Assembly (NCBI GenBank): GCA_040905845.1
Contig: JBBDQV010000178.1
Location: 1-19,612 of the forward strand
DNA: 19,612 nt
Source of the DNA: VGDP01 sp040905845
GTDB lineage: Bacteria; Pseudomonadota; Alphaproteobacteria; SP197
Direction: 5' to 3'
Position numbers and translations under genes: made by a program. The notes below the pieces were generated by a model that was not told the origin of the DNA, ran no database searches, and worked only from the letters and a program-made list of their open reading frames with translations. Each line of letters begins with the position of its first letter. Position 1 is the first letter of the stretch. This document shows, in pieces, positions 7,863 to 14,594 of the stretch.

Positions 7863-8736
7863 GACGGAAGTTCTCCGGCGGCGCGAGCCGCTGGTTCGCC
7901 TTCGCAGCTTCGGCGACGAGGACGCCAAGCGGCGGCAGCTTGCTGTCCCATTCGATCAGGGTGGGCAGGAAGCCGAACCGTGCGATCGCGGCGTCGAACA
8001 GGTCCCACACCTCGTTCGACACGACGGAACCGTGGTCGTCGATGCGGATCGTTCGCTCGCCCACGTCGTTGACGTGGTGGCCGGCGAGGTGGAACTGGGC
8101 GACGGCGCCTACGGGAATCGCGTCGAGATAGGCGCGGGCGTCGAAGCCGAGATTGAACGCGCTGACCGCCACGTTATTGACGTCGAGCAGCAGCGCGCAG
8201 CCGGAGCGCCGGCTGAGCTCGCTCAGGAAGTCGGCCTCGGCCAGCACGCTGCGCCGATAGCGGAGATACGAGGACGGGTTCTCGATCAGGATCGAGCGGC
8301 CGAGCGCGTCCTGCGTGGCCTCGACATTGTCGGCCATGGTCGCGAGCGCCGCCTCGTCGTAGGGCACCGGCAGCAGGTCGTTGAGGAACGTGCCACCGAC
8401 CGAGCTCCATGCCAGATGCTCGGAGACGAGGAACGGGTCGTACCGGTCGATCAGGGCCTTGATGCGACCGAGGTGCTCGCGATCCGGCGGCTCGGCCGAA
8501 CCGAGCGAGAGCGCGATGCCGTGCAGGCTCAAGGGATAGTCGCGCCGAGTCTGCTCCAGGTAGTGGAGCAAGGGGCCGCCGGCGCACATGTAGTTCTCGC
8601 TGTGGACTTCGACGAAGCCGACGCCGGGGCGCTCGTCGAGGAACGCGCGGTGGTGGGGGGCACGCAGCCCGATCCCGGCCGAAGCCGGAATCGGGCCGCG
8701 GCTTGGCCGGGCCGCGGGGACGTCGTCGCGAACCAT
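7846..8736 (-). CDS. bufB: DUF692/MNIO multinuclear iron oxidative enzyme (BufB type)
   Basis: The 296-residue TIM-barrel enzyme belongs to the MNIO family (MbnB, TglH, HvfB). These use a cluster of two or three iron ions and O2 to modify cysteines in precursor peptides. Likely metal and active-site residues are His45 and Glu47 (EVHSENY), His72 (SLHG), Glu106 and His107 (SEHLAW), Glu152 and Asn153 (ENPSSY), Asp185 and Asn187 (LLDVNNV), His216 and His220 (FHLAGHH), Asp234 and His235, and Glu262 with Asp264 (EWD). All family blocks are present, so the enzyme should be active. Directly upstream, 31 bases away, is the DUF2282 peptide gene, its probable substrate. The ATG at 8736 has only a weak ribosome-binding site, so coupling to bufA is plausible. 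Confidence 0.93.
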   Translation of the reverse strand: MVRDDVPAARPSRGPIPASAGIGLRAPHHRAFLDERPGVGFVEVHSENYMCAGGPLLHYLEQTRRDYPLSLHGIALSLGSAEPPDREHLGRIKALIDRYDPFLVSEHLAWSSVGGTFLNDLLPVPYDEAALATMADNVEATQDALGRSILIENPSSYLRYRRSVLAEADFLSELSRRSGCALLLDVNNVAVSAFNLGFDARAYLDAIPVGAVAQFHLAGHHVNDVGERTIRIDDHGSVVSNEVWDLFDAAIARFGFLPTLIEWDSKLPPLGVLVAEAAKANQRLAPPENFRHAFAV

Positions 8737-8767
8737 GACACTGTTTCCCAGGGGTCCGGCCGCACCG

Positions 8768-9067
8768 TTACGCGCGTGCCTCGAGGCTCGCGCCGATGAT
8801 GCGCTCGCAGGTGCCGTCGGGTACGTAGATCCAGGCGTCCTTCTGGTCCTCGCCCGCCGTGCCGGCGCACGAGCCGCTCGCCGTCTGGCAGTCGTTGAGC
8901 CCGGCCTTGAGGGGCAGGAAGCACTTCTCGAAGTCTTCGCCCGGGTCGGCCGCGGGCCCGGCCTGGGCGGTCGTCGCCTGACCCAAGGCGATCGTGGCGA
9001 GCGCGGCGGCGCCGAGCAGCGCCGAGGCGAGCGTGGTGGTCGACAGTACCTTCCTACGGGTGGTCAT
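8768..9067 (-). CDS. bufA: DUF2282 secreted four-cysteine peptide (bufferin precursor type)
   Basis: The 99-residue precursor has a Sec-type signal peptide: TTRRK, a hydrophobic core at about 12-30, and a likely cleavage after AQA (34-36). The mature part holds exactly four cysteines: 49 (EKCF), 60 (LNDC), 67 (SGSC) and 87 (DGTC). The framework KC-x10-C-x6-CAG followed by IYVP.G.C is the DUF2282/BufA1 pattern. From the literature as I recall it, in Caulobacter such peptides are modified by the MNIO enzyme to thiooxazole-containing, copper-binding bufferins that protect the periplasm. That role is inferred here from family and neighbours. AGGA lies nine bases before the ATG. It is the first gene of a five-gene minus-strand run and is divergent from the LysR gene. 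Confidence 0.92.
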   Translation of the reverse strand: MTTRRKVLSTTTLASALLGAAALATIALGQATTAQAGPAADPGEDFEKCFLPLKAGLNDCQTASGSCAGTAGEDQKDAWIYVPDGTCERIIGASLEARA

Positions 9068-9325
9068 GATGAATAGTCCTCATTCGTTGCGTTGGTGCGA
9101 ACCGCGAATTGTCGTTACGCGGCGTCTACGGATATGAAGCATGCCGGTGCCGGCGGGAAGACGGAAATGCCTTGCTCGCACAGAGTTGATAGACGGCGGA
9201 TATCGCTCGCGACGACGCCAGGCGCGTCGCTTGCCAGGAAACCGGAATTCTCACAGAGTCGTGATGCGGGGCCGGCTCGCGACGTGGCCTTATAGCCTCG
9301 TCGGTCGGCGGAGGAGCCGCATGCC
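9068..9325. promoter_or_regulatory. Divergent control region between bufA and the LysR gene
   Basis: This 258-base region separates bufA (minus) from the LysR-type gene (plus) and must hold both promoters. CACAGAGT occurs at 9179-9186 and 9252-9259, and GCTCGCGACG at 9205-9214 and 9275-9284. Together these form an imperfect direct duplication of roughly 45 bases repeated about 70 bases apart, possibly tandem operator sites. A minus-strand frame stays open over 9115-9327, but it has no credible start or family match. Confidence 0.5.
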
Positions 9326-10207
9326 ATGGAGATGCATCAGGTCAGGTACTTCCTGGCCGTCAGCGAGACGCTCAACTTCACCCGCGCCGCCGAGGCATGC
9401 AACGTCACCCAGCCCTCGCTGACCCGCGCCATCCAGAAGCTCGAGGACGAGCTCGGCGGGCTCCTGTTCAACCGCGAGCGCAACCTGACGCACCTGACCG
9501 ACCTCGGTCGCATGATGCGGCCCAGGCTCGAGCGCATCCTGGCCGAGGCCGAAGCCGCCAAGTCCGAAGCCAAGGGGCTCAAGAAGCTCGAAAACGCGCC
9601 GCTCAACCTCGGCCTGATGTGCACGATCGGGACTCAGCGCCTGATCGGGTTGATCGCGGCGCTGAGGCGCCAAGCGCCGGGTGTGCGCCTGACGCTGGCC
9701 GAGGCGGTGCCCGGTACGCTGATCGAGCGCCTGATGGAAGGTACGCTCGACTGCGCCTTCGTCGGCATGCCCATCGACCTGCCCGACCGCTGCGAGTCGC
9801 GCACGCTCTACGAGGAGCGCTACGTCGTCGCGTTCCCGCCCGGCCATCGCTTCGAGAAGCAGAACGCCGTGAGCTTCGCCGAGATGGACGGCGAGCCCTA
9901 TCTGTGGCGCATGAACTGCGAGTTCACCGATCACTTCAACGGCGTGCTTGAGGGTGCGCACGCGCGGATCAACGTGATTTACCAGACCGAGCGGGAGGAG
10001 TGGATTCAGCGTATGATCCTGGCCGGGCTCGGTTGCTCGTTCATGCCCGAGCACCTGGTCCTTTTTCCCGACCTGCCGACCCGGGTTCTGATCGAGCCAG
10101 AGGTCAAGCGCGAGGTCAAGCTGGTCACGGTCGGGGGCCGGCGCCATTCGCCCGCGCTCGCGGCGTTCCTGCGGCTTGCCGCGCGAATCGATTGGCGCGG
10201 AGCCTGA
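9326..10207 (+). CDS. LysR-type transcriptional regulator
   Basis: The 293-residue protein has full LysR length. The winged HTH occupies residues 1-62 (VRYFLAVSETLNFTRAAEACNVTQPSLTRAIQKLE is spread over 6-40, with LLFNR at 46-50). A linker helix follows to about 88, then the periplasmic-binding-protein-like effector domain (92-288). It is oriented away from bufA, the classic LysR arrangement in which the regulator controls the divergent operon and itself. Six cysteines are present (25, 99, 143, 156, 198, 237). Those in the effector domain could in principle sense metal or oxidant, but that is speculation. The ATG at 9326 follows GGAGGAG. An ATG at 9321 is in another frame. A small dyad ATGCGC-ACG-GCGCAT (10222-10236) lies after its stop. 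Confidence 0.93.
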   Translation: MEMHQVRYFLAVSETLNFTRAAEACNVTQPSLTRAIQKLEDELGGLLFNRERNLTHLTDLGRMMRPRLERILAEAEAAKSEAKGLKKLENAPLNLGLMCTIGTQRLIGLIAALRRQAPGVRLTLAEAVPGTLIERLMEGTLDCAFVGMPIDLPDRCESRTLYEERYVVAFPPGHRFEKQNAVSFAEMDGEPYLWRMNCEFTDHFNGVLEGAHARINVIYQTEREEWIQRMILAGLGCSFMPEHLVLFPDLPTRVLIEPEVKREVKLVTVGGRRHSPALAAFLRLAARIDWRGA

Positions 10208-10364
10208 GCGCGGGGCCGCCGATGCGCACGGCGCATGGAATTGGTGCCGGCGTGGCATTTGCGTCGGCGCCCAGGATCGAGCGATAAGTCACGGGTCGCG
10301 AGCGCAGTGTCTCGCGGGCCGCATCGCCGGGCGCGTAAGTGCTCGGTTCCAGGAGGATACAAGT

Positions 10365-11147
10365 ATGCTCAACACCAGATCGGCGATCGTCACGGGATCG
10401 ACCAGCGGCATCGGCCTCGGCATCGCGCGCGCGCTGGCCCACCAGGGCTGCGCCATCATGCTCAACGGCTTCGGCGACGCCGCCGAGGTCGAGAAGACGC
10501 GCGCCGGACTGGCCAAGGAGACCGGCGCGAAGGTCACCTACTCCGGCGCCGACATGTCGAAGCCGGAGCAGGTGCGCGGCATGGTCGAGGACGCCACCAA
10601 GGCGTTCGGCGCGGTCGACATCCTGGTCAACAACGCCGGCATCCAGTTCGTCGCGCCGATCGACGAGTTCCCCGAGGGCAAGTGGGACGCCATTCTGGCG
10701 ATCAACCTGTCCTCGGCGTTCCATGCCATCAAGGCCGCGCTGCCCGGCATGAAGGCGCGCGGCTGGGGCCGCATCGTCAACATCGCCTCGGCCCACGGGC
10801 TGGTCGCGTCGGAGTTCAAGTCGGCCTACGTCGCCGCCAAGCACGGCGTGGTCGGCCTGACCAAGGTCGTGGCGCTCGAGCTGGCCGAGAAGGGCATCAC
10901 GTGCAACGCCGTGTGCCCCGGCTACGTCCATACGCCGTTGGTCGAGAAGCAGATCGACGAGCAGGCCAAGGCGCACGGCATCCCGCGCGATCGCGTCGTG
11001 CGCGACGTGCTGCTGGCCAAGCAACCCAACAAGCAGTTCATCACGGTCGAGGCGCTGGGCGCTCTGACCGTGTTCTTGTGCAGCGAGGCCGGCGCCGGCA
11101 TCACGGGCACCGCGCTGCCGGTCGACGGCGGCTGGACCGCGCAGTAG
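10365..11147 (+). CDS. bdhA: 3-hydroxybutyrate dehydrogenase (SDR family)
   Basis: This 260-residue short-chain dehydrogenase oxidises (R)-3-hydroxybutyrate to acetoacetate with NAD+, the step after PHB depolymerisation. The NAD-binding motif is TGSTSGIG (10-17), then NNAG (89-92). The catalytic tetrad is Asn114, Ser142, Tyr155 and Lys159. Gln94, His144, Lys152, Gln196 and Trp257 coincide in position with the substrate-binding residues known from bacterial 3-hydroxybutyrate dehydrogenases, which raises the call above a generic SDR. The ATG at 10365 is preceded by AGGAGG (10351-10356). The patatin gene starts 11 bases after the stop, and phasin genes follow downstream, so the context supports PHB mobilisation. 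Confidence 0.95.
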   Translation: MLNTRSAIVTGSTSGIGLGIARALAHQGCAIMLNGFGDAAEVEKTRAGLAKETGAKVTYSGADMSKPEQVRGMVEDATKAFGAVDILVNNAGIQFVAPIDEFPEGKWDAILAINLSSAFHAIKAALPGMKARGWGRIVNIASAHGLVASEFKSAYVAAKHGVVGLTKVVALELAEKGITCNAVCPGYVHTPLVEKQIDEQAKAHGIPRDRVVRDVLLAKQPNKQFITVEALGALTVFLCSEAGAGITGTALPVDGGWTAQ

Positions 11148-11158
11148 TGGAGGGGGCC

Positions 11159-12259
11159 ATGGCCAAGCACACAACACGCAAGCCGGCGGCACCACGTCGC
11201 GCCAAGGCCGTCAAGCCGGCGAGCGCGCGCCCCGCGAAATCCGACTCGACGGTCAAGCACGTCAGCCTCGCGCTCCAGGGCGGCGGCGCCCACGGCGCCT
11301 TCACCTGGGGCGTGCTCGACCGCCTGCTCGAGGACGAGCGTCTCGCCTTCGACGGCATCAGCGGCACCAGCGCCGGCGCCATGAACGGCGCCGTGATGGT
11401 GCAGGGCTTCACCGAGGGCGGGCGCGAGGGCGCGCGGGCGTCGCTCGAGCGGTTCTGGCGCCGCATCTCCGAAGCGGGGCGGTTGAACCCTGTCCAGCGC
11501 TCGCTGTTCGATCGCGCCACGGGCAATTGGAACCTCGATTCCTCGCCGGCCTACCTGTTCCTCGACTCCATGAGCAGGCTGCTGTCGCCCTACCAGACCA
11601 ATCCCTCGAACTATCACCCGCTGCGCCCGATCCTCGATGAGACGATCGACTTCGACCGGCTGCACGAGCGCCACGACATGAACCTGTTCGTGTGCGCGAC
11701 CAACGTGCGCACCGGCAAGGTCAAGATCTTCGATTGCGAGCACCTGACGGCCGACGCCCTGCTCGCCTCGGCCTGCCTGCCCACCATGTTCCAGGCGATC
11801 GAGATCGACGGCGAGGCCTATTGGGATGGTGGCTACATGGGTAACCCGGCGCTGTTCCCGCTGATCTACAAGTGCGCCAGCTCCGACCTCGTCATCGTCC
11901 AGATCAACCCGATCAAGCGCGCCGAGTTGCCGCGTACCGCCTCCGAGATCCTGAACCGGGTCAACGAGATCAGCTTCAACTCGACGCTCAACCGCGAGAT
12001 CAGGGCCATCGCCTTCGTGCGCAAGCTGATCGACGAGGAGAACCTCGATACCGAGAAGTATCGCCGGCTCAACCTGCACATGATCGAGTCGGAGGATTGC
12101 ATGAGCCAGCTCGGGGTCTCGAGCAAGGCCAACGCCGATTGGGAATTCCTGGCCCATCTCAAGGAGATCGGCCGCGCGGCGGCCGACGATTGGCTCGGGC
12201 GCAACTTCGACCGCATCGGCCACGAGACCACGGTTGACCTGTTCGACAAGTTCCTGTGA
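11159..12259 (+). CDS. Patatin-like phospholipase / serine hydrolase
   Basis: The 366-residue protein is a complete patatin hydrolase with a Ser-Asp dyad. It has the oxyanion loop GGGAHG (41-46), nucleophile elbow GTSAG (69-73, Ser71) and DGG (223-225, Asp223). Patatins hydrolyse acyl esters of lipids. Some in PHB producers have been proposed to act at the granule surface, and this one sits between bdhA and the phasin genes. The first 28 residues are a low-complexity Lys/Arg/Ala/Pro tail with nine basic residues, unlike a signal peptide, so the enzyme is probably cytoplasmic. The tail could bind granules, membranes or nucleic acid. The start follows GGAGGGG. Substrate is unknown: phospholipid and polymer are both possible. 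Confidence 0.9.
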   Translation: MAKHTTRKPAAPRRAKAVKPASARPAKSDSTVKHVSLALQGGGAHGAFTWGVLDRLLEDERLAFDGISGTSAGAMNGAVMVQGFTEGGREGARASLERFWRRISEAGRLNPVQRSLFDRATGNWNLDSSPAYLFLDSMSRLLSPYQTNPSNYHPLRPILDETIDFDRLHERHDMNLFVCATNVRTGKVKIFDCEHLTADALLASACLPTMFQAIEIDGEAYWDGGYMGNPALFPLIYKCASSDLVIVQINPIKRAELPRTASEILNRVNEISFNSTLNREIRAIAFVRKLIDEENLDTEKYRRLNLHMIESEDCMSQLGVSSKANADWEFLAHLKEIGRAAADDWLGRNFDRIGHETTVDLFDKFL

Positions 12260-12305
12260 GCCTCGTCACCGACGCGCTCCAGCCGCCCGCCGTGCCGTGA
12301 CGACG

Positions 12306-13706
12306 ATGGCCTTGACCGTCTCGAACCGGCTCGTCGCGTCGGCTGTCGGTCGACTCGTTCAGGCGGCGTGGACCTTCGTGACCGGGCCGCCGGTACCGAT
12401 GGCCCTGCCGGCGCGCGTGCGCGAGACGATCCGCCGCGAGCAGGCCCAGGGCGAGATCGTCGTCGGCTGCGTCCAGGTCGCCGCCATCGTCACCTTCGGC
12501 GCGCTCTACGCCGTCGCGCCCAAGGCGTTCCCGCCCGATGTTCCATTCGAGCCGGTGCCCTGGGCGCTCGGCTTCTACGCCGTGTTCGTCGCGGCCAGGC
12601 TGTGGCTCGCGTGGCGGGGCGAGCTCAGCCGGTTCTTCCTGATCGCCTCGGTCATGATGGACATGGCCGTGCTGATGCTGACGATCTGGAGCTTCCACAT
12701 CCAGTACCAGCAGGAGCCGGCCTTCTACCTGAAGGCGCCGACGCTGCTCTACGTGTTCATCATCATCGTCCTCAGGGCGCTGCGCTTCGAGGCTGGTTAC
12801 GTGCTGCTGGCCGGGGCGACGGCGGCGCTCGGATGGTTCGTCCTGCTCGGTTACGCGGTCGCATCCGAACCGAACCCCATGGCGGCGGTGACCCACGACT
12901 ACGTCGCGTACATGACGTCCTCGCGCATCCTGCTCGGCGCCGAGTTCGACAAGATCGCCTCGATCCTCATGGTCACGGCGATCCTGGCCGTGGTCATCGT
13001 GCGTGCCCGCAAGATGCTGGTGCGCGCGGTGACAGAGCAGACCTCGGCGGGCGAACTCAGCCGGTTCTTCGCGCCCGAGGTGGCGCGGCGCATTCGCGCG
13101 ACCGATCACGGCATTCGGCCCGGCGACGCCGAGCTCAGGCAGGCCGCCGCCATGTTCATCGACCTGCGCGGCTTCACGCCGCTGGCCGAGACGCTCGCGC
13201 CGGGCGAGCTGATGGCGCTGCTCGGCGACTACCAGGGCCGCGTCGTGCCCGCGATCAAGGCGCACGACGGCAGCATCGACAAGTTCCTGGGCGATGGCAT
13301 CCTCGCCTCGTTCGGTGCCGCGCGCGCCTCCGAAACGTATGCCGCCGACGCCCTGCGCGCGGCCGAGGCCGTCGGCGCGGAGGCGCATCGGTGGGCCGAG
13401 GCGCGCCGCGCGTCCGGATTGCCCGCGCCGGCGGTCGGCATCGGCATCGCGACGGGCGCCGTGATCTTCGGCGCGATCGGCGATGAATCGCGGCTCGAAT
13501 ACACCGTGCTCGGCGACACGGTGAACACCGCCGCCAAGCTCGAGAAGCACACCAAGGCCGAGGGTGTCGGCGCGCTGACGACCCTCGCCGCCTACGAGCT
13601 CGCCATCGCCCAAGGCTATCGGCCGCAAGCGCCGCACGAGACGCGAGCGAAGCGTCGGGTCGCCGGCCTCCCTGAAGCGGCCGACCTCGTCGTGCTCGCA
13701 CCCTAA
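12306..13706 (+). CDS. Membrane-bound class III adenylate cyclase
   Basis: The 466-residue protein has an N-terminal membrane region with about six hydrophobic segments (roughly 52-72, 84-101, 109-129, 144-156, 165-186 and 217-233), then a short linker and a class III cyclase domain (about 278-465). Metal-binding aspartates are Asp286 (FIDLRGF) and Asp330 (DKFLGDG). Lys326 and Thr400 occupy the substrate-specifying positions and favour ATP over GTP. In the NxxxR motif of VNTAAKLE, Asn407 is kept but the transition-state arginine is a lysine (411). Such variants occur in alphaproteobacterial cyclases, so activity is likely but not certain. The ATG at 12306 has no strong ribosome-binding site, and an in-frame ATG at 12399 is a credible alternative. 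The gene follows the patatin gene by 46 bases. Confidence 0.9.
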   Translation: MALTVSNRLVASAVGRLVQAAWTFVTGPPVPMALPARVRETIRREQAQGEIVVGCVQVAAIVTFGALYAVAPKAFPPDVPFEPVPWALGFYAVFVAARLWLAWRGELSRFFLIASVMMDMAVLMLTIWSFHIQYQQEPAFYLKAPTLLYVFIIIVLRALRFEAGYVLLAGATAALGWFVLLGYAVASEPNPMAAVTHDYVAYMTSSRILLGAEFDKIASILMVTAILAVVIVRARKMLVRAVTEQTSAGELSRFFAPEVARRIRATDHGIRPGDAELRQAAAMFIDLRGFTPLAETLAPGELMALLGDYQGRVVPAIKAHDGSIDKFLGDGILASFGAARASETYAADALRAAEAVGAEAHRWAEARRASGLPAPAVGIGIATGAVIFGAIGDESRLEYTVLGDTVNTAAKLEKHTKAEGVGALTTLAAYELAIAQGYRPQAPHETRAKRRVAGLPEAADLVVLAP

Positions 13707-13762
13707 GGTCCCTCCCTGCCGGGCGCGATCGTTCGTGCCGGCCTCAACGAAGGAAGACGACC

Positions 13763-14182
13763 ATGAACCAACCGTTCCCCTGGCTAACGCCCGACATCAG
13801 CCGGATGCTCGCCTCGCTCGCCATGCCGCCGATCGACCTCGAGGCCGCGAGCAAGACCCAGCAACGAAACATGGAAGTGCTGTCGTCCATCTGCCTGGTC
13901 GCGCTCGACTGCATCCAGGAGTCCGCGCGGCGCCAGTCGGCGCTGCTCGCCGAGACGATCGACCAACTGTTCGCGGTCGCGCGGGTAGCGGGCGCCAACG
14001 GCGGGCCGGATCGCCTCGACGCCCAGCGCCAGCTGTTCGAGCGCGGCGTCGAGGCCATGCGCGAGATCAGCGAGCTGATCGCCAAGTCGAACGGCGAGGC
14101 GCTGGAAATCGTCGGCCGCCGCGCCAAGGATTGCGCGGACGAGTTCGATCGCATGGTCGGGCCGAAAGGCGACGGCGGCTAG
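13763..14182 (+). CDS. Phasin family protein (first copy)
   Basis: The 139-residue protein is nearly all helical, without a signal peptide or membrane segment, as expected for phasins that coat PHB granules. Diagnostic stretches are QQRNMEVLSSICLVALDCIQ (33-52), then SARRQSALLAETIDQL, and in the second half FERGVEAMREISELIAKSNGE followed by ALEIVGRRAKD. It is clearly paralogous to the protein encoded at 14595. Both share cysteines in a C-x5-C pair (44 and 50 here) and a third near the C-terminus (124). AAGGAAG precedes the ATG. The upstream cyclase ends 56 bases away, so read-through is possible. Phasin calls for short helical proteins carry some risk, but the PHB neighbours support it. Confidence 0.85.
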   Translation: MNQPFPWLTPDISRMLASLAMPPIDLEAASKTQQRNMEVLSSICLVALDCIQESARRQSALLAETIDQLFAVARVAGANGGPDRLDAQRQLFERGVEAMREISELIAKSNGEALEIVGRRAKDCADEFDRMVGPKGDGG

Positions 14183-14367
14183 GTCGGCTCCGGGCGGAAT
14201 TCGGCCTCGGTCGCGGCGCCCACGGGTCCTGTGGCGCCGCACGATCGGACTAATACTCGCTCAGGAGTTCTTCGCGCCGTGGCCTCGAAGAGGCCGGATC
14301 CGACAGGTTTCGTTGTCGAACAGACGACGTTATCGACTTCGTCTTGAGTTCGCCGCGATGCACAAAA

Positions 14368-14396
14368 GTCTTGGAACGTTAATCGTTCAGTAAGAC
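14368..14396. promoter_or_regulatory. Imperfect operator-like dyad upstream of the second phasin gene
   Basis: Outer arms GTCTT (14368-14372) and AAGAC (14392-14396) and inner arms GAACG (14374-14378) and CGTTC (14384-14388) pair around a TTAAT centre. The unpaired parts are one and three bases. It resembles a regulator-binding palindrome more than a terminator. The cognate protein is unknown. Confidence 0.35.
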
Positions 14397-14414
14397 CGGC
14401 GACGCTATCCAACG

Positions 14415-14450
14415 GCCAGATTGATCTGGCGCAAGGCGAAGCTTTATCGT
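14415..14450 (+). promoter_or_regulatory. Perfect dyad overlapping a candidate promoter for the second phasin gene
   Basis: GCCAGAT-TG-ATCTGGC (14415-14430) is a perfect 7-bp dyad. It overlaps TTGATC (14421-14426), a possible -35 box, followed 18 bases later by TATCGT (14445-14450), a possible -10 box. A repressor on the dyad would block this promoter. It does not look like the CTGC/GCAG pattern I associate with PhaR sites. The promoter match is moderate only. Confidence 0.4.
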
Positions 14451-14594
14451 ATCATATTAATTATTCAGAGGGCACCGCCAGACGAACGAGGCCGGGGAAC
14501 GCGCGCGGTCCCGGCGGGCGGCTCGCCCCGGAGGCGTAACGACCGGGCTCATTGGCAACAGACCGCGCGCATCGCAAGGTTTAGGAGGACGATG

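Larger units (their letters stand above)
14183..14594. other. Dyad-rich intergenic region and leader of the second phasin gene
   Basis: These 412 bases carry no convincing gene. From left to right they hold a short hairpin GGCCTC-GAA-GAGGCC (14281-14295) that may end the first phasin transcript, an imperfect dyad (14368-14396), a perfect dyad (14415-14430), an AT-rich stretch (about 14440-14468) unlike the rest of the window, and the ribosome-binding site AGGAGG at 14583-14588. The length and AT content suggest a strong, separately regulated promoter. Confidence 0.55.

Noticed and set aside
9083..9118. Possible Caulobacter SigF-like promoter (GTAAC and CGAA on the minus strand) upstream of bufA
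   Set aside because: The two elements are separated by 26 bases, about ten more than the motif as I recall it, so the match is not convincing.
9115..9327. Minus-strand open frame of about 70 codons overlapping the LysR start
   Set aside because: No ribosome-binding site or recognisable family, and it overlaps the control region. GC-rich DNA gives many such frames.
12159..13637. Long minus-strand frame opposite the cyclase gene
   Set aside because: The plus strand encodes a complete class III cyclase. The antisense frame is Arg/His/Asp-rich filler without a start context.
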